Shown here: positions 1 to 9,584 of the stretch, piece by piece | How positions within the stretch are numbered: the first letter of the stretch is position 1 | Layout: every line of letters begins with the position of its first letter | NCBI RefSeq assembly: GCF_002939985.1 | Contig: NZ_MDFM01000014.1 | Location: 30,026-94,025 of the forward strand | Direction of reading: 5' to 3' | DNA: 64,000 nt | From: Xanthomonas hortorum pv. cynarae | GTDB lineage: Bacteria > Pseudomonadota > Gammaproteobacteria > Xanthomonadales > Xanthomonadaceae | Translations under genes and position numbers: made by a program | Notes under the pieces: model-generated | Seen by the model: the letters and a program-made list of their open reading frames with translations, nothing else | What the model was told of the DNA's origin: nothing | Database searches by the model: none

Positions 1-88
1 TCGAAAGATTGATTGGCTTTGAGTAGTTGGACAGTGCGGATAGATCGCTTGTAGAGCCGACGATCTCCGGCTTGACGGCAGGGCCCTC

Positions 89-182
89 GCCCGCCTACCG
101 TCGCGGGACACGCCGCAAGTACGTCCGTGTAGGCTCTTACGCGGCATCCATGCCGCGTAAGGTCCCGCGGCGGTAGGCGGGC
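89..182 (+). repeat. Structured dispersed repeat, copy 1
   Basis: The outer arms 89-109 and 162-182 pair over 21 positions with one G-U type mismatch. Inside are a 27-base unpaired strand (110-136, containing AAGTACGTCCGTGTAGGCTC) and a second hairpin at 137-160 (11-bp stem, core GCGGCATCCATGCCGC). The junctions GGGAC/GTCCC and the inner core recur in the other four copies, whereas the outer arms differ in sequence. That pattern implies selection on folding. The family is not associated with any transposase in this window. Confidence 0.85.
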
Positions 183-324
183 AAGGACCGGTCGAGAGTG
201 TCGGTGTGCATGGTGCAAGCAATGCATGACGTGCGTTGCCTAGATAACGGCGTGTCCGATCATCTTCTCAATGCAGTCAAAACTAATGGGCAGGCTTTCA
301 ACAAAGCAACCTACAAACTTTCTG

Positions 325-433
325 GTGCGGTGTCCTCACCGCTTGCGGGACCGTGTGGCGGCATGGATGCCGCCACCGAGCCTCCAGGGACGGATTCACG
401 GCGTGTCCCGCGAGCGGTGAGGGCACCGCGCAC
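325..433 (-). repeat. Structured dispersed repeat, copy 2 (inverted)
   Basis: This is the reverse complement of the same architecture. The outer arms 334-351 and 405-422 pair over 18 positions with one wobble, and weaker pairing continues out to 325 and 433. The inner hairpin at 355-376 has a 10-bp stem (GTGGCGGCAT / ATGCCGCCAC) instead of the TTACGCGGCAT stem of copy 1, with both sides changed together. The asymmetric strand is degenerate here compared with the other copies. Confidence 0.8.
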
Positions 434-469
434 TCGACCGACTCGGTTTTTGACTGCATCTAAACGCCA

Positions 470-1837
470 CTAACTCCGTTTGATCGATATCGCCGCCGGC
501 TCAGGCGGCCGCTTGCTGCCGGCCAGCGGCCACTGATCTTCCACCACATTCTCCTCGCGCCTGGCGTATTGACGCAGTTGCATGCTCAAGCCATCGGCGC
601 CGGGCTGGAGTGGTCGCGCTTGTCCGCGCAGCGCTGGCGGCAAGCCGGCAAGGCGCTGCTCCAGTGCCTGCACATCATTGGAATGATCGCGTAACCACAG
701 CACTGCCGACAGCGCGCGCAATGCGGCCGCGGTGTCCTGGAGCTTGTGCTGATAATGCGCATAGTCAGGGCGTGCCATACCCGCCAACAGACACCCCACC
801 GCATTGGCAATACAGCCCATCGATACCGTGTCCGGCACTGGAATCATTGCCTGCGGCACCGCTTGATCCTGCGCCAGCAGGGTCCGCACCGGCGCGCTAC
901 ACGCCCAGGTATAGGTCGGCGCCATCAGCGCACGGGTGCGCTCGTGGTCAAGCAGACGCAGCGACAACAGATCGTCCCAGGACAGGTCGGTTGCCGGGTC
1001 CTTGCGAACCTCTGTCTCGAGCATCGACAGCAGCATTCGCGATTCGCCGTGCAATGCGTTGCACAGCGAGACCTCATCGACCGCAAGCGGCGCGAATGCA
1101 GTGAGGCATTGCGCGGGCAATGGATGCTTTGTAGGCAGCTCGGCCAGCATGTCAGCAAACAGATGCGCGTTGGCACGCAGCATCGCCGCGCCAACCATCG
1201 GCATGATGAGGTTGTCGCCGCTGCGCAGCAGTACCCGCGCAATCCGTGCATCGGCGCAGACGCCCGCCAGCGCCTGCTCGGTGCGTCCTTGGACGAAGTC
1301 CAGCGCGTTGCTGGTCATCGACAGCTTGAAGTGCGGCGGTGTGGGTAGCGGGGCGGTGGCGCTGGGCGGGAACGGGCTGCGGTAATCCGCATAGCCCGCA
1401 AGATCGCGCGACTTGATCAACTGCGGACTATGCGCGGCCAGCGCGTCGGCATAGGCTTGCGGCCGTTGACGCACGCGGTCCAGGCACCCGTCATAGCGCG
1501 TACACAGTTCCGGGGCCGACGCAGGCCAATCCGGCCGGCGTGGATAGCGTGTGGCGGCGCTTTGCAACGGCATGCCGGCAGGCAGGCGTTCGAACCGCTG
1601 CACGTCCTGCGCAAGCAGCGCCTCACGCTGTGCATCCGGCACCGCGTACGGCAACGACCATAGCGCGACAAACATGTTGGGCCCACGCAGCGGCAGCGGC
1701 GGTTGACGCAGTTGCGCCAACGCCTGCCGTTGTGCCTCAGGAATCGGCCAGCGTGCGGAGATCGCGTACAGGGCAACCAGTAGGGCAACCAGAATGCAGA
1801 GCCCCAGCAAGGCCGACTTGAGGAATTTGGCAAGCAT
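470..1837 (-). CDS. Membrane-anchored hypothetical protein
   Basis: I do not recognise a family. The start at 1837 is preferred over an upstream ATG at 1942 because the protein then begins MLAKFLK followed by one hydrophobic helix (about residues 6-25, LKSALLGLCILVALLVALYA), and a GGAAGG ribosome site lies just upstream. The remaining ~430 residues are predicted periplasmic, helical and Leu/Ala-rich, with several cysteines and no catalytic motif that I can name. The topology fits a type II anchored periplasmic protein. The gene is divergent from the DUF502 gene at 1993. Probably a lineage-restricted conserved hypothetical. Confidence 0.75.
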   Translation of the reverse strand: MLAKFLKSALLGLCILVALLVALYAISARWPIPEAQRQALAQLRQPPLPLRGPNMFVALWSLPYAVPDAQREALLAQDVQRFERLPAGMPLQSAATRYPRRPDWPASAPELCTRYDGCLDRVRQRPQAYADALAAHSPQLIKSRDLAGYADYRSPFPPSATAPLPTPPHFKLSMTSNALDFVQGRTEQALAGVCADARIARVLLRSGDNLIMPMVGAAMLRANAHLFADMLAELPTKHPLPAQCLTAFAPLAVDEVSLCNALHGESRMLLSMLETEVRKDPATDLSWDDLLSLRLLDHERTRALMAPTYTWACSAPVRTLLAQDQAVPQAMIPVPDTVSMGCIANAVGCLLAGMARPDYAHYQHKLQDTAAALRALSAVLWLRDHSNDVQALEQRLAGLPPALRGQARPLQPGADGLSMQLRQYARREENVVEDQWPLAGSKRPPEPAAISIKRS

Positions 1838-1992
1838 GCGTCTGCAACCTTCCGTGGATGAGCTGCGCCATCTTAGAGCGGCCGACACAGCCTCGCGAGT
1901 GGCATGGCGCCGATGCGCACTTGCCGTCTCCCCGGCGAACAAGGCGCGCCATTGGCCTGCACCGGACCCGGCCGAGTGCCTACAATGCGCGG

Positions 1993-2667
1993 ATGTCCGA
2001 ATTCCCCACTCCGCATCCCCGCCCTTCCCTGCAACGGGTCTTTCTGACCGGTTTGCTCACCCTGCTGCCGGTCTGGTTGACCTGGGTGGTGGTGAAGTTC
2101 GTGTTCTCGCTGCTCTCTGGCATCAGCAGCCCGTGGGTGGTGCCGTTGTCCGAACGCATCGCCGCCTCGTTCCCCGACTATCTGGGCTGGATCAAGGCGC
2201 TGTGGGTGCAGAACACCATCGCGCTGATCGCCACCGTGGGCGTGATCCTGTTCGTCGGCATCCTGAGCCGGCGCGTGATCGGCCAACGCCTGTTGCGCTG
2301 GTTCGAAGCGATCATGCGGCGCATCCCGCTGGCGAGCGTGGTCTACGACAGCGCGCGCAAGTTGCTCGACATCCTGCAGACCCAGCCCGGCAGCACCCAA
2401 CGCGTGGTGCTGATCGACTTCCCGCATCGCGACATGAAGTCGGTGGGCCTGGTCACGCGCGTGATCAAGGAACAAGGCACCGGCCGCGAGCTGGCGGCGG
2501 TGTACGTGCCGACCACGCCCAACCCGACCTCCGGCTATCTGGAGATCGTGCCGGTGGAGTTGCTCACACCAACCGACTGGACCGTGGATCAGGCGATGAG
2601 CTTCATCATTTCCGGCGGCGCGGTGGCGCCGGAGTCGGTGCCCTTCACCCGTACCGCGGATCGCTAA
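1993..2667 (+). CDS. DUF502 family membrane protein
   Basis: This 224-residue protein has two transmembrane segments (about residues 15-40, FLTGLLTLLPVWLTWVVVKF, and 75-95, IALIATVGVILFVGILSR). They are followed by the DUF502 domain with the signature PLASVVYDSARKLLDIL and a conserved GLVTRVIKE stretch. The start is the ATG preceding SEFPTPHPRPSLQ, where family resemblance begins; an upstream ATG at 1858 would add a non-hydrophobic, low-quality leader. Function of the family is unknown; these are inner-membrane proteins. The next gene begins four bases after the stop, so the two are probably co-transcribed. Confidence 0.9.
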   Translation: MSEFPTPHPRPSLQRVFLTGLLTLLPVWLTWVVVKFVFSLLSGISSPWVVPLSERIAASFPDYLGWIKALWVQNTIALIATVGVILFVGILSRRVIGQRLLRWFEAIMRRIPLASVVYDSARKLLDILQTQPGSTQRVVLIDFPHRDMKSVGLVTRVIKEQGTGRELAAVYVPTTPNPTSGYLEIVPVELLTPTDWTVDQAMSFIISGGAVAPESVPFTRTADR

Positions 2668-2671
2668 CGCC

Positions 2672-3448
2672 ATGACACAGGTGCGTACCCTCGACGATCG
2701 TGCGGTCCGCCTGTTCATTGCGCTGGCCGCGTTCTTCTGCGTCAACGCGGCGCTGGCCGAGTTCATCGGCGTCAAGATCTTTGCGCTGGAAGACACGCTC
2801 GGCATCGCGCCGTTGAACTGGAATCTGTTCGGCCAGACCGGCTCGCTCAGCTTCACCGCCGGCACCTTGCTGTGGCCGGTGGTGTTCATCATGACCGACA
2901 CCATCAACGAGTTCTTCGGCAGCCGCGGGGTGCGCTTCATCTCATGGGTGGCGGTGGCGCTGATCGGCTACGGCTTCGTGTTTGCGTTCGCCGCGATCGC
3001 GCTGGCGCCGGCCGGGTGGTGGGTCACTGCGGCGCAAAGCCAGGGCGTGCCCGATTATCAGGCGGCGTTCGCGGCGGTGTTCGGGCAAGGGCTGTGGACG
3101 ATCGGTGGGTCGCTGGTGGCGTTTCTGTTCGGCCAATTGATCGATGTCTCGGTGTTCCACCGCATCCGCCGCGCCACCGGCGAAAAGCACGTGTGGCTGC
3201 GCGCCACCGGCTCCACGGCGGTGTCGCAGTTGGTGGACAGCTTTGTGGTGATCTACATTGCCTTCGTGCTTGGCCCGCAGCATTGGTCCACCGACCAGTT
3301 CCTGGCGGTGAGCACGCTCAACTACGTCTACAAGATGGGTTTTGCGGTCGCGCTGATCCCGCTGCTGTATCTGGCCCGGCGCGCCATCGGCGCGTATCTG
3401 GGCGCTGCACGCGCCGAGCAGTTGCGTGAGGAAGCCGCTGCCGACTGA
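2672..3448 (+). CDS. yhhQ: Queuosine precursor transporter (VUT/YhhQ family)
   Basis: At 258 residues this is an integral membrane protein with about six helices and the family signature FIMTDTINEFFGSRGVRF near residue 75. A second conserved segment follows at about residues 150-200 (FGQLIDVSVFHRIRR, TAVSQLVDSFVVIYIAF). YhhQ-type proteins import queuosine precursors (preQ0/preQ1 or queuine) for tRNA modification at position 34. It follows the DUF502 gene directly. The physiological substrate in this organism is inferred from the family. Confidence 0.9.
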   Translation: MTQVRTLDDRAVRLFIALAAFFCVNAALAEFIGVKIFALEDTLGIAPLNWNLFGQTGSLSFTAGTLLWPVVFIMTDTINEFFGSRGVRFISWVAVALIGYGFVFAFAAIALAPAGWWVTAAQSQGVPDYQAAFAAVFGQGLWTIGGSLVAFLFGQLIDVSVFHRIRRATGEKHVWLRATGSTAVSQLVDSFVVIYIAFVLGPQHWSTDQFLAVSTLNYVYKMGFAVALIPLLYLARRAIGAYLGAARAEQLREEAAAD

Positions 3449-3676
3449 ACGCGGCCGGCAAGACGAACGCGCTCACCGCCAGGTACGCGCAGCGCCCGCA
3501 ACGGCGTGTCGCACTCGACCGCCGTGTTTCCGAGAACACGCTCCCGCGCACATCACGACTGCCAGCTCCGTTTTGTCAGCCACTTCTAGCGGACCAAAGT
3601 CGCCCGTCGAAATTTTGTTCAATCCGTCATCGCCCTCGCTGGCCATGCTGTTGCGCCCCGCTATGGACGTCGCGCA

Positions 3677-4267
3677 ATGGATCATCTTGTAGCAATGGCG
3701 AGCTTCGCGCTGGTGTGCTCGATTTCGCCCGGCCCGGTCAACCTGGTCGCGCTGAGCACCGGCGCAAGCGCCGGCGCGCGTGCCGGGCATACCCATGTGA
3801 TCGGGGCCACCGTGGGCTTCGTGGCGCTGCTGTTGTTGGTCGGCATGGGGCTGCAGCAGGTATTGGTGCGCTGGCCGCTGCTCGGACGCGCATTGCATCT
3901 GGCCGGGGTGGCGTTTCTGCTCTACATGGCGTGGCGCCTGCTGCGCGACGATGGCGTCATCGACGCTGCCAGGCCGCGCCCGGCCGCCTCGTTCTGGAAC
4001 GGCGCGGCGATGCAATGGCTCAACCCCAAAGCCTGGCTGGCGGCGACCTCCGGCGTGGCGCTGTATGCAACGGCAGGCACCACGCAACTGGCCGGCTTTG
4101 CGGCGGTGTATGCGCTGATCTGCTATCCCTCGCTGGCGTGCTGGTTGCTGGCCGGTGCAGTGCTGCGGCGGCATGTGCAGGCGCCGAAACAGCTACGCCG
4201 GTTGAACCGGGTATTGGCCGCGCTGCTGGTGCTCAGCGCCGTCTATCTGCTGATGGACTTCTGCTGA
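3677..4267 (+). CDS. LysE family translocator
   Basis: A 196-residue membrane protein with the LysE/RhtB opening: an N-terminal helix carrying CSISPGPVNLVALSTGASAG, then about five further hydrophobic helices and the WLNPKAWLAATSGVALY segment near residues 112-128. The family exports amino acids or small metabolites. The substrate cannot be told from sequence. The last 35 bases overlap, on opposite strands, the end of the AraC-type regulator gene at 4233-5129. This convergent pairing suggests the regulator controls the exporter, which is inference. Confidence 0.88.
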   Translation: MDHLVAMASFALVCSISPGPVNLVALSTGASAGARAGHTHVIGATVGFVALLLLVGMGLQQVLVRWPLLGRALHLAGVAFLLYMAWRLLRDDGVIDAARPRPAASFWNGAAMQWLNPKAWLAATSGVALYATAGTTQLAGFAAVYALICYPSLACWLLAGAVLRRHVQAPKQLRRLNRVLAALLVLSAVYLLMDFC

Positions 4268-5129
4268 GGGCATGGGGTCCGGCACTGCGATAGTGCCCGG
4301 GTGTCACTGCCCAGGCGCGTTTGAAGCTGCGCTGCAGATGCGCCTGGTCGGCATACCCGTGTGCATAGGCGACCTCGGCAATGCCGCCACCGCGACGCAA
4401 AGCCTCACGCGCACGCTGAAACCGGCAATCCAGCAGATACGCGTGCGGGGTCAGACCATGGGCCTGACGAAAACCCCGAATCAGGCGCGGCGCGGGCATC
4501 CCGGCCAGCGTGCACAGTTCGCGCAGCGACACCGCACGCGCGTGATGGGTCTGCAGATACTCGGCCACCTGCCGCATCGGCCCGGTATCGACCGCAACCG
4601 CACGGCTCATCGGCTCCACGTGCAGATGCAGGCGCGCCACGAACGCGATCAACGCGCTCTCGCGTGCAAGCGCATCGGCGTTGTCGTCGATCAGCAGCGC
4701 ATGCATGCGGTCGAAAGCGGCGTAGGCAGCCGGCGTCTGGCACAACGGCGCTGCCAGCATGTGCACATCCGCATTGCCGGCCAAACCGAGTGCGCGTTGT
4801 TGTTCGCGCAGCCACGCCACGTCCAGATACAGCATGCGGAACGACCAGTCCTGCTGCGGATCCGGATTGCAGGCATGCACATCGCCGGGGTTGATCAAGG
4901 TCAGCGACTGCGCGCCTACCTGCGCCCGCACCCGTCCATTGCGGTAACGCGCAAGCCCGCGATCCACCGCACCCACCGACCATTGCTCGTGCGTATGCGC
5001 CGCATAACAGAGCGTGCGGCTGTTGATCACCTGGCGCAGTTCGACGAAGGGCAATGCCGCATCGCGCCAGAACCCCTGCCCGCCTTGCAGGGGCAACTGC
5101 GTCCCGCGTGTCGATTCATCCTGTTGCAT
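4233..5129 (-). CDS. AraC family transcriptional regulator
   Basis: The 298-residue protein has an N-terminal cupin-like ligand/dimerisation domain (roughly residues 20-170, including TLINPGDVHACNPD). The C-terminal double helix-turn-helix AraC domain (about 190-285) has SLRELCTLAGMPAPRLIRGF and the second-helix motif GYADQAHLQRSFKRAWAVTPG. The start at 5129 (MQQDESTRG) is chosen; 5156 is an alternative and neither has a strong ribosome site. The gene faces the LysE exporter and overlaps its 3' end by 35 bases. No effector is predictable. It may repress or activate the exporter. Confidence 0.88.
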   Translation of the reverse strand: MQQDESTRGTQLPLQGGQGFWRDAALPFVELRQVINSRTLCYAAHTHEQWSVGAVDRGLARYRNGRVRAQVGAQSLTLINPGDVHACNPDPQQDWSFRMLYLDVAWLREQQRALGLAGNADVHMLAAPLCQTPAAYAAFDRMHALLIDDNADALARESALIAFVARLHLHVEPMSRAVAVDTGPMRQVAEYLQTHHARAVSLRELCTLAGMPAPRLIRGFRQAHGLTPHAYLLDCRFQRAREALRRGGGIAEVAYAHGYADQAHLQRSFKRAWAVTPGHYRSAGPHALSRSPSADRRR

Positions 5130-5280
5130 GCGCGCAAGACTATCGCACTGCAACATGCGTGTGCGCCGCCCATCTTCAGCGCGGGCTTCATGAATTTCAG
5201 GCGGGCCAGGTGTCGCGGGTGGGTGGCTTGAACGGTGCGGATCGGGCAAGCTCCCCGCTCGCTTGTTCCCGGAGCCGGTA

Positions 5281-7221
5281 ATGCCCCTCAGCTTTTCCCG
5301 CCTGCTGTCCCTGGCCATGGCCGCCATCATGAGCCTGTCGCTGGCAGTGCCCGCCGATGCGGCCAAGAAGAAAACCGGCAAGGCACAGACCTCGCAAACG
5401 CGCGCGAAGGCGAGCAAAGGCAAGAAGACCGCCAAGCCGGCGGCCAGGACCACCAAGGCTGCCAAAGGGGGCAAAGCCGCCAAGGCCAAGCCGCGCGTCG
5501 TCGCCGCGCCCGTGGTGCTGACCAAGGCGCAGCAGCTCAACCTGCTTTACGACCAGTACTGGGATGCCTCGCTCAAGCTCAACCCGCTGCAGGCCACCTT
5601 CCAGGGCGAAACCCGCTACAACGACCAGTTGCCCAACTTCCTGTCGCCGGCGTTCCGCCAGCAGTCGCACGATTTCACCGTGCTGTGGCTGGGCAAGGCC
5701 GAAGCGTTGGGGCCGGACGGTTTGAGCGGGCAGGACCTGCTCAGCTACCAGATCTTCGTGCGCGACGCGCGCAGCGCGCTGGCGGCCGAGCAGTTCCCCA
5801 GCTGGATGCTGCCGATCAACCAGTTCTACAACATCGCCAGCATCGCGGTGGTGCTGGGCTCGGGCACCGGCGCGCAGCCGTTCAAGACGGTCAAGGACTA
5901 CGACAACTGGTCGCGGCGTGCGGTCGGCATCCCCGAGTTGTTCGACCAAGCGATCAGCAATATGCGGGCCGGCATGCAGGCCGGCGTGGTGCAGCCGAAG
6001 GTGCTGATGCAAAAAGTGCTGCCGCAGCTGGACGCGATCATCGCGCGCAATGCCGAAGACAGCCTGTTCTGGGGCCCGGTGCGCAACCTGCCGGCAGACA
6101 TGCCCGAGGCCGACAAGCAGCGCATCACCGCCGAATACAAGCGCTTGATCGAAGTGCGCATCATGCCGGCCTACCGGGAGCTGCGCGGCTTCATCGCCAC
6201 CGAATACCTGCCGGCCTGCCGCGATACCGACGGACTGACGGCGCTGCCCAATGGCGCGGCCTGGTATGCCTACGACGTGCGTCAGAGCACCACCTCCGAG
6301 CTGACCCCGGACCAGATCCATCAGATCGGGCTGGACGAGGTGGCGCGCCTGCAGGGCGAGATCGCCGCGCTGGCCAAGCAGGTCAAGTTCCGCGGCAACC
6401 TGCCCAAGTTCTACAAGTTCATGCAGACCGACAGGCGCTTCGCCTTCCGCAGCGACACCGAATTGCTGGGTTATTACCGTGGGTTGCAGGGCCGTGTACA
6501 AACTGCGGTGCCGCGCCTGTTCAACATCCAGGGCATGCCGGCGCTGGAAGTGCGTGTGGTGGAAGCGCAGCGCGCGCAAGCGGCCGCCAGTGGCTCGTAC
6601 ATGCGCCCCAACGGCGACGGCAGCACGCCGGGCATCTTCTACGTCAACACCTCCGACCTGCCCTCGCGCAAGACCTGGGAGGCCGAGAGCCTGTATCTGC
6701 ACGAGGCCATTCCCGGCCACCATTTCCAGCTCGGGCTGCAGCAGCAGCTGACCGATCTGCCCAAGTTCCGCCGCCTGGGCGGCGAGACGGCGTATATCGA
6801 AGGCTGGGGCCTGTATGCGGAGTCGCTGGGGCGCGAGCTGGGGCTGTATCAGGATCCGTACAACACCTACGGCTATCTGCAGAACGCGCTGTGGCGCTCG
6901 ATTCGTTTGGTGGCTGACACCGGCCTGCACAGCAAGGGCTGGAGCCGCACCCAGGCGATCGACTACATGCTCGACAACTCGGGCATGAGCCGCACCGATG
7001 CCGAAGCCGAGGTCGACCGCTACATGGCCATCCCCGGCCAGGCACTGGCCTACAAGGTCGGCGAGATGAAGATCGCGCAGCTGCGCGAGCAGGCGCAACG
7101 CGAGTTGGGCCCACGCTTCGACGTGCGCGCCTTCCACACCGAAGTGCTCAAGGACGGCTCGGTGCCGCTGGAGATCCTGCAGGACAAGATCCAGCGCTGG
7201 ATCGCCACGCAAAAAGGCTGA
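5281..7221 (+). CDS. DUF885 family putative metallopeptidase, exported
   Basis: 646 residues. The start at 5281 gives a clean signal peptide (MPLSFSRLLSLAMAAIMSLSLAVPADA). A lysine/alanine-rich low-complexity linker follows (residues ~24-70), then the DUF885 domain. The zinc-type motif HEAIPGHH is at residues 474-481, in the context LYLHEAIPGHHFQLGLQQ, and GGETAYIEGWGLYAE follows about 25 residues later. DUF885 proteins are thought to be M3-like peptidases but few are characterised. Predicted periplasmic. The gene is convergent with mmuM, with only six bases between stops. Confidence 0.88.
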   Translation: MPLSFSRLLSLAMAAIMSLSLAVPADAAKKKTGKAQTSQTRAKASKGKKTAKPAARTTKAAKGGKAAKAKPRVVAAPVVLTKAQQLNLLYDQYWDASLKLNPLQATFQGETRYNDQLPNFLSPAFRQQSHDFTVLWLGKAEALGPDGLSGQDLLSYQIFVRDARSALAAEQFPSWMLPINQFYNIASIAVVLGSGTGAQPFKTVKDYDNWSRRAVGIPELFDQAISNMRAGMQAGVVQPKVLMQKVLPQLDAIIARNAEDSLFWGPVRNLPADMPEADKQRITAEYKRLIEVRIMPAYRELRGFIATEYLPACRDTDGLTALPNGAAWYAYDVRQSTTSELTPDQIHQIGLDEVARLQGEIAALAKQVKFRGNLPKFYKFMQTDRRFAFRSDTELLGYYRGLQGRVQTAVPRLFNIQGMPALEVRVVEAQRAQAAASGSYMRPNGDGSTPGIFYVNTSDLPSRKTWEAESLYLHEAIPGHHFQLGLQQQLTDLPKFRRLGGETAYIEGWGLYAESLGRELGLYQDPYNTYGYLQNALWRSIRLVADTGLHSKGWSRTQAIDYMLDNSGMSRTDAEAEVDRYMAIPGQALAYKVGEMKIAQLREQAQRELGPRFDVRAFHTEVLKDGSVPLEILQDKIQRWIATQKG

Positions 7222-7227
7222 GGCAGC

Positions 7228-8190
7228 TCAGCACGCCGCGCGCGCAGCCGCCAACGCGGCGATGTCGCGCGGCGTAGTGCGGCAGCAACCGCCGATCAAC
7301 CGCGCGCCGGCCGCCAGCCACTGCGCGTGCTGGTCGGCCAAGCTGCATGCCGTCGTGCTGCCTGCGTGCCAGCGCTTGTCGCCCGCATCGTAGTGCTCGC
7401 CAGAATTGGGATACACCACCAGCGGCAGCGCTGTCAGTGCAGAGAGGGTCTGCAATGCGGCGGTGACGTGTTCCAGCGCGATGCAGTTGATGCCCACTGC
7501 GATCACCTGCTTGCAGGCATCCAGCGCCGGGATGACCTGCGCCAACGGCGTGCCGTCGCTCAGATGCGCGGCATCGCGCAAGGTGAAGGAAAACCATGCA
7601 TGCAGCTGTGGAAATTCTTCCAGCAGCAGGCGCAGCGCGACGATCTCGTTGGCCGATGGCAGCGTTTCGCACGCCAGTAGATCCACCCCGGCGTCGGCCA
7701 ACGCGGCGATGCGCGGACGATGAAAGTCCATCAGCTGTGCCAGCGGCAGAGCGTAGTCGCCACGGTATTCCGAACCATCTGCCAGATACGCGCCGTAGGG
7801 CCCGACCGAGCCGGCCACCCACAACGGCGCCGCCTGTGGTTGCGACTGCAGATGATCGGTGCGCGCCTGCGCGGCCAATGCCACGCTGCGTGCGATCAGT
7901 GCTTGCGACTGCGCCAGGTCCAGCCCGCGCGCGGCAAAGCCCAGTGGTGTGGCCTGGTAACTGGCGGTGATGGCGCACTGGGCGCCCGCGGCGAAGTAGT
8001 CGCGATGCACCTGATAGATCAGCTCCGGCTGCTCCATCAGCACGCGCGCCGACCACAGCGCATCGTTGAGATCGCAGCCGCGTTGTTCCAGTTCGGTAGC
8101 GAGCGCGCCATCGAGCAGCACATAGCCGTCATGCTGCAGAGCCTGGCTGAAAGGCGCGTCGGCACGCGGCCGGCGGGGAAGAATCGTCAT
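7228..8190 (-). CDS. mmuM: Homocysteine S-methyltransferase
   Basis: 320 residues, the normal length for MmuM. It transfers a methyl group from S-methylmethionine (or SAM) to homocysteine, giving methionine. The zinc-binding cysteines are visible at C236 (GINC) and C302-C303 ([11 protein letters not shown]). The substrate-side motifs [10 protein letters not shown] (~residue 173) and [12 protein letters not shown] (~27) are also present. The ATG at 8190 overlaps the stop of the upstream permease by four bases (ATGA), so the two genes form a translationally coupled mmuP-mmuM operon. S-methylmethionine is abundant in plants, which suits a plant-associated host. Confidence 0.93.
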   Translation of the reverse strand: MTILPRRPRADAPFSQALQHDGYVLLDGALATELEQRGCDLNDALWSARVLMEQPELIYQVHRDYFAAGAQCAITASYQATPLGFAARGLDLAQSQALIARSVALAAQARTDHLQSQPQAAPLWVAGSVGPYGAYLADGSEYRGDYALPLAQLMDFHRPRIAALADAGVDLLACETLPSANEIVALRLLLEEFPQLHAWFSFTLRDAAHLSDGTPLAQVIPALDACKQVIAVGINCIALEHVTAALQTLSALTALPLVVYPNSGEHYDAGDKRWHAGSTTACSLADQHAQWLAAGARLIGGCCRTTPRDIAALAAARAAC

Positions 8191-9584
8191 GCGTGCTGTC
8201 TCCGGGTCGCAAGCCATTGCGTGAGTGCGTAGGCGCCGTAGCACAGCGCCACAAACGGGATGCCGCACCACAGCGCGATGCGTTGCTGCGGATCGAATGC
8301 CAGCCCGATACAGGCCAGCAGACAGAGCGAAAACCCCAGGATCGGCGTCCACGGATACCACGGCGCGCGATACGCCAGGCTCTCCGGCGCGATGCCGTCG
8401 CGCAGCAACTGGCGCCGAAAAAAGTAATGCGAGGCGCAGATGCTAAGCCACACCACTACCACCGCAAAACCCGATACTGCCGAGATCGCAACGAACACGG
8501 TGTCGGCCGCGTACACGCCGGTGAGGAGCGCCAACAGGCCACCGAGCATGCTCAACGCCAATGCCGGCAACGGGATGCCGCGCCGGGTCAGGCGCGCCAG
8601 CCGCGCCGGCAGCGTGCCTTCGTTGGCCAGCGACCACAGCATGCGCGCGGCTGCGTACAGGCCGGAATTGGCCGCCGACAGGATCGCGGTGAGGATCACT
8701 GCATTCAAGATGTCGGCCGCATACGGAATGCCCAGCAATTCGAAGGCGCGCACGAATGGGCTGGTCTCCACTGCTGCCTGCTCGGCCGGTAACAGTGCAG
8801 CCAGCACCAGCACGGTGCCAACGAACAACACCACCAACCGAACCAGCGTGGTGCGGATCGCCAGCGGAATCGCACGTGCCGGCTGCGCGGTTTCGCCGGC
8901 GGCAACACCGATCAATTCGGTGCCGGAGAAAGCGAAATTCACCGCCACCATCGTCATCAAAATCGGCAAGGTGCCCTGTGCAAACCAGCCATCGGCGCGC
9001 AGGTGGCGCAACCCGGGGGCCGGCGAACCATCTGCCAACGGCAACACGCCGACCACCGCAGCACCACCGAGCACGATGAACACCAGGATGGTGATCACCT
9101 TGATCAACGAAAACCAGAATTCGCCTTCGGCAAACCAGCGCGCCGACACCGTGTTCAAGCCGAAGATCAGTGCGCAGAACAACAGACACCACGGCCATGC
9201 CGGCGTGTGCGGGAACCAGTACTGCATGCAGAACGCAGCAGCGGTCAGGCTCGATCCCAACGCCACCGTCCAGGTCAGCCAGTACAACCACGCCACCACG
9301 TAGCCGGTGGCCGGCCCGAGATAGCGCGCGGCATACACGTGAAAGGCGCCGGTCTGCGGCATCGCCACCGCCAGCTCGCCCAGGCACTGCATCACCAGAT
9401 ACACCACCAGCGCGCCGATCAGATACGCGATCACCGTGCCCAACGCACCGGTGCTGGCGATGATGTAACCGGTGTTGAAGAACAACCCGGTGCCGATCAC
9501 ACCGCCCAGCGACAGCATCACCAGATGGCGCACCTGCATGCTGCGCTGGAATTGCGGTGCGGCGTTGGAGGTGGGTTCGGGCAT
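8187..9584 (-). CDS. mmuP: Amino acid permease, probable S-methylmethionine transporter
   Basis: 465 residues with about twelve transmembrane helices, of the APC superfamily (AAT family). The N-terminal signature is [19 protein letters not shown], followed by [20 protein letters not shown]. Length matches E. coli MmuP. The specific substrate is inferred from translational coupling (four-base overlap) to the S-methylmethionine-dependent methyltransferase gene downstream. The start at 9584 ([17 protein letters not shown]) is where permease resemblance begins. A pentanucleotide tandem repeat lies about 150 bases upstream of the start. Confidence 0.88.
   Translation of the reverse strand: MPEPTSNAAPQFQRSMQVRHLVMLSLGGVIGTGLFFNTGYIIASTGALGTVIAYLIGALVVYLVMQCLGELAVAMPQTGAFHVYAARYLGPATGYVVAWLYWLTWTVALGSSLTAAAFCMQYWFPHTPAWPWCLLFCALIFGLNTVSARWFAEGEFWFSLIKVITILVFIVLGGAAVVGVLPLADGSPAPGLRHLRADGWFAQGTLPILMTMVAVNFAFSGTELIGVAAGETAQPARAIPLAIRTTLVRLVVLFVGTVLVLAALLPAEQAAVETSPFVRAFELLGIPYAADILNAVILTAILSAANSGLYAAARMLWSLANEGTLPARLARLTRRGIPLPALALSMLGGLLALLTGVYAADTVFVAISAVSGFAVVVVWLSICASHYFFRRQLLRDGIAPESLAYRAPWYPWTPILGFSLCLLACIGLAFDPQQRIALWCGIPFVALCYGAYALTQWLATRRQHA

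Larger units (their letters stand above)
1..469. other. Intergenic region with two structured repeats
   Basis: I see no convincing gene here. A 91-codon frame at 198-473 runs across the repeat at 325-433 and has no family resemblance, so I read it as chance. The region holds two copies, in opposite orientation, of the structured repeat family described at 89-182 and 325-433. The gene reading toward it (470-1837, minus strand) ends at its right edge. Confidence 0.7.

Noticed and set aside
198-473. A 91-codon plus-strand frame
   Set aside because: It runs through the structured repeat at 325-433 and shows no family resemblance, so it is unlikely to be a gene.
5197-7212. A 671-codon minus-strand frame opposite the DUF885 gene
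   Set aside because: It lies fully antisense to a recognised exported protein and is rich in His, Gln, Arg and Leu with no domain. It is a shadow of a GC-rich coding region.
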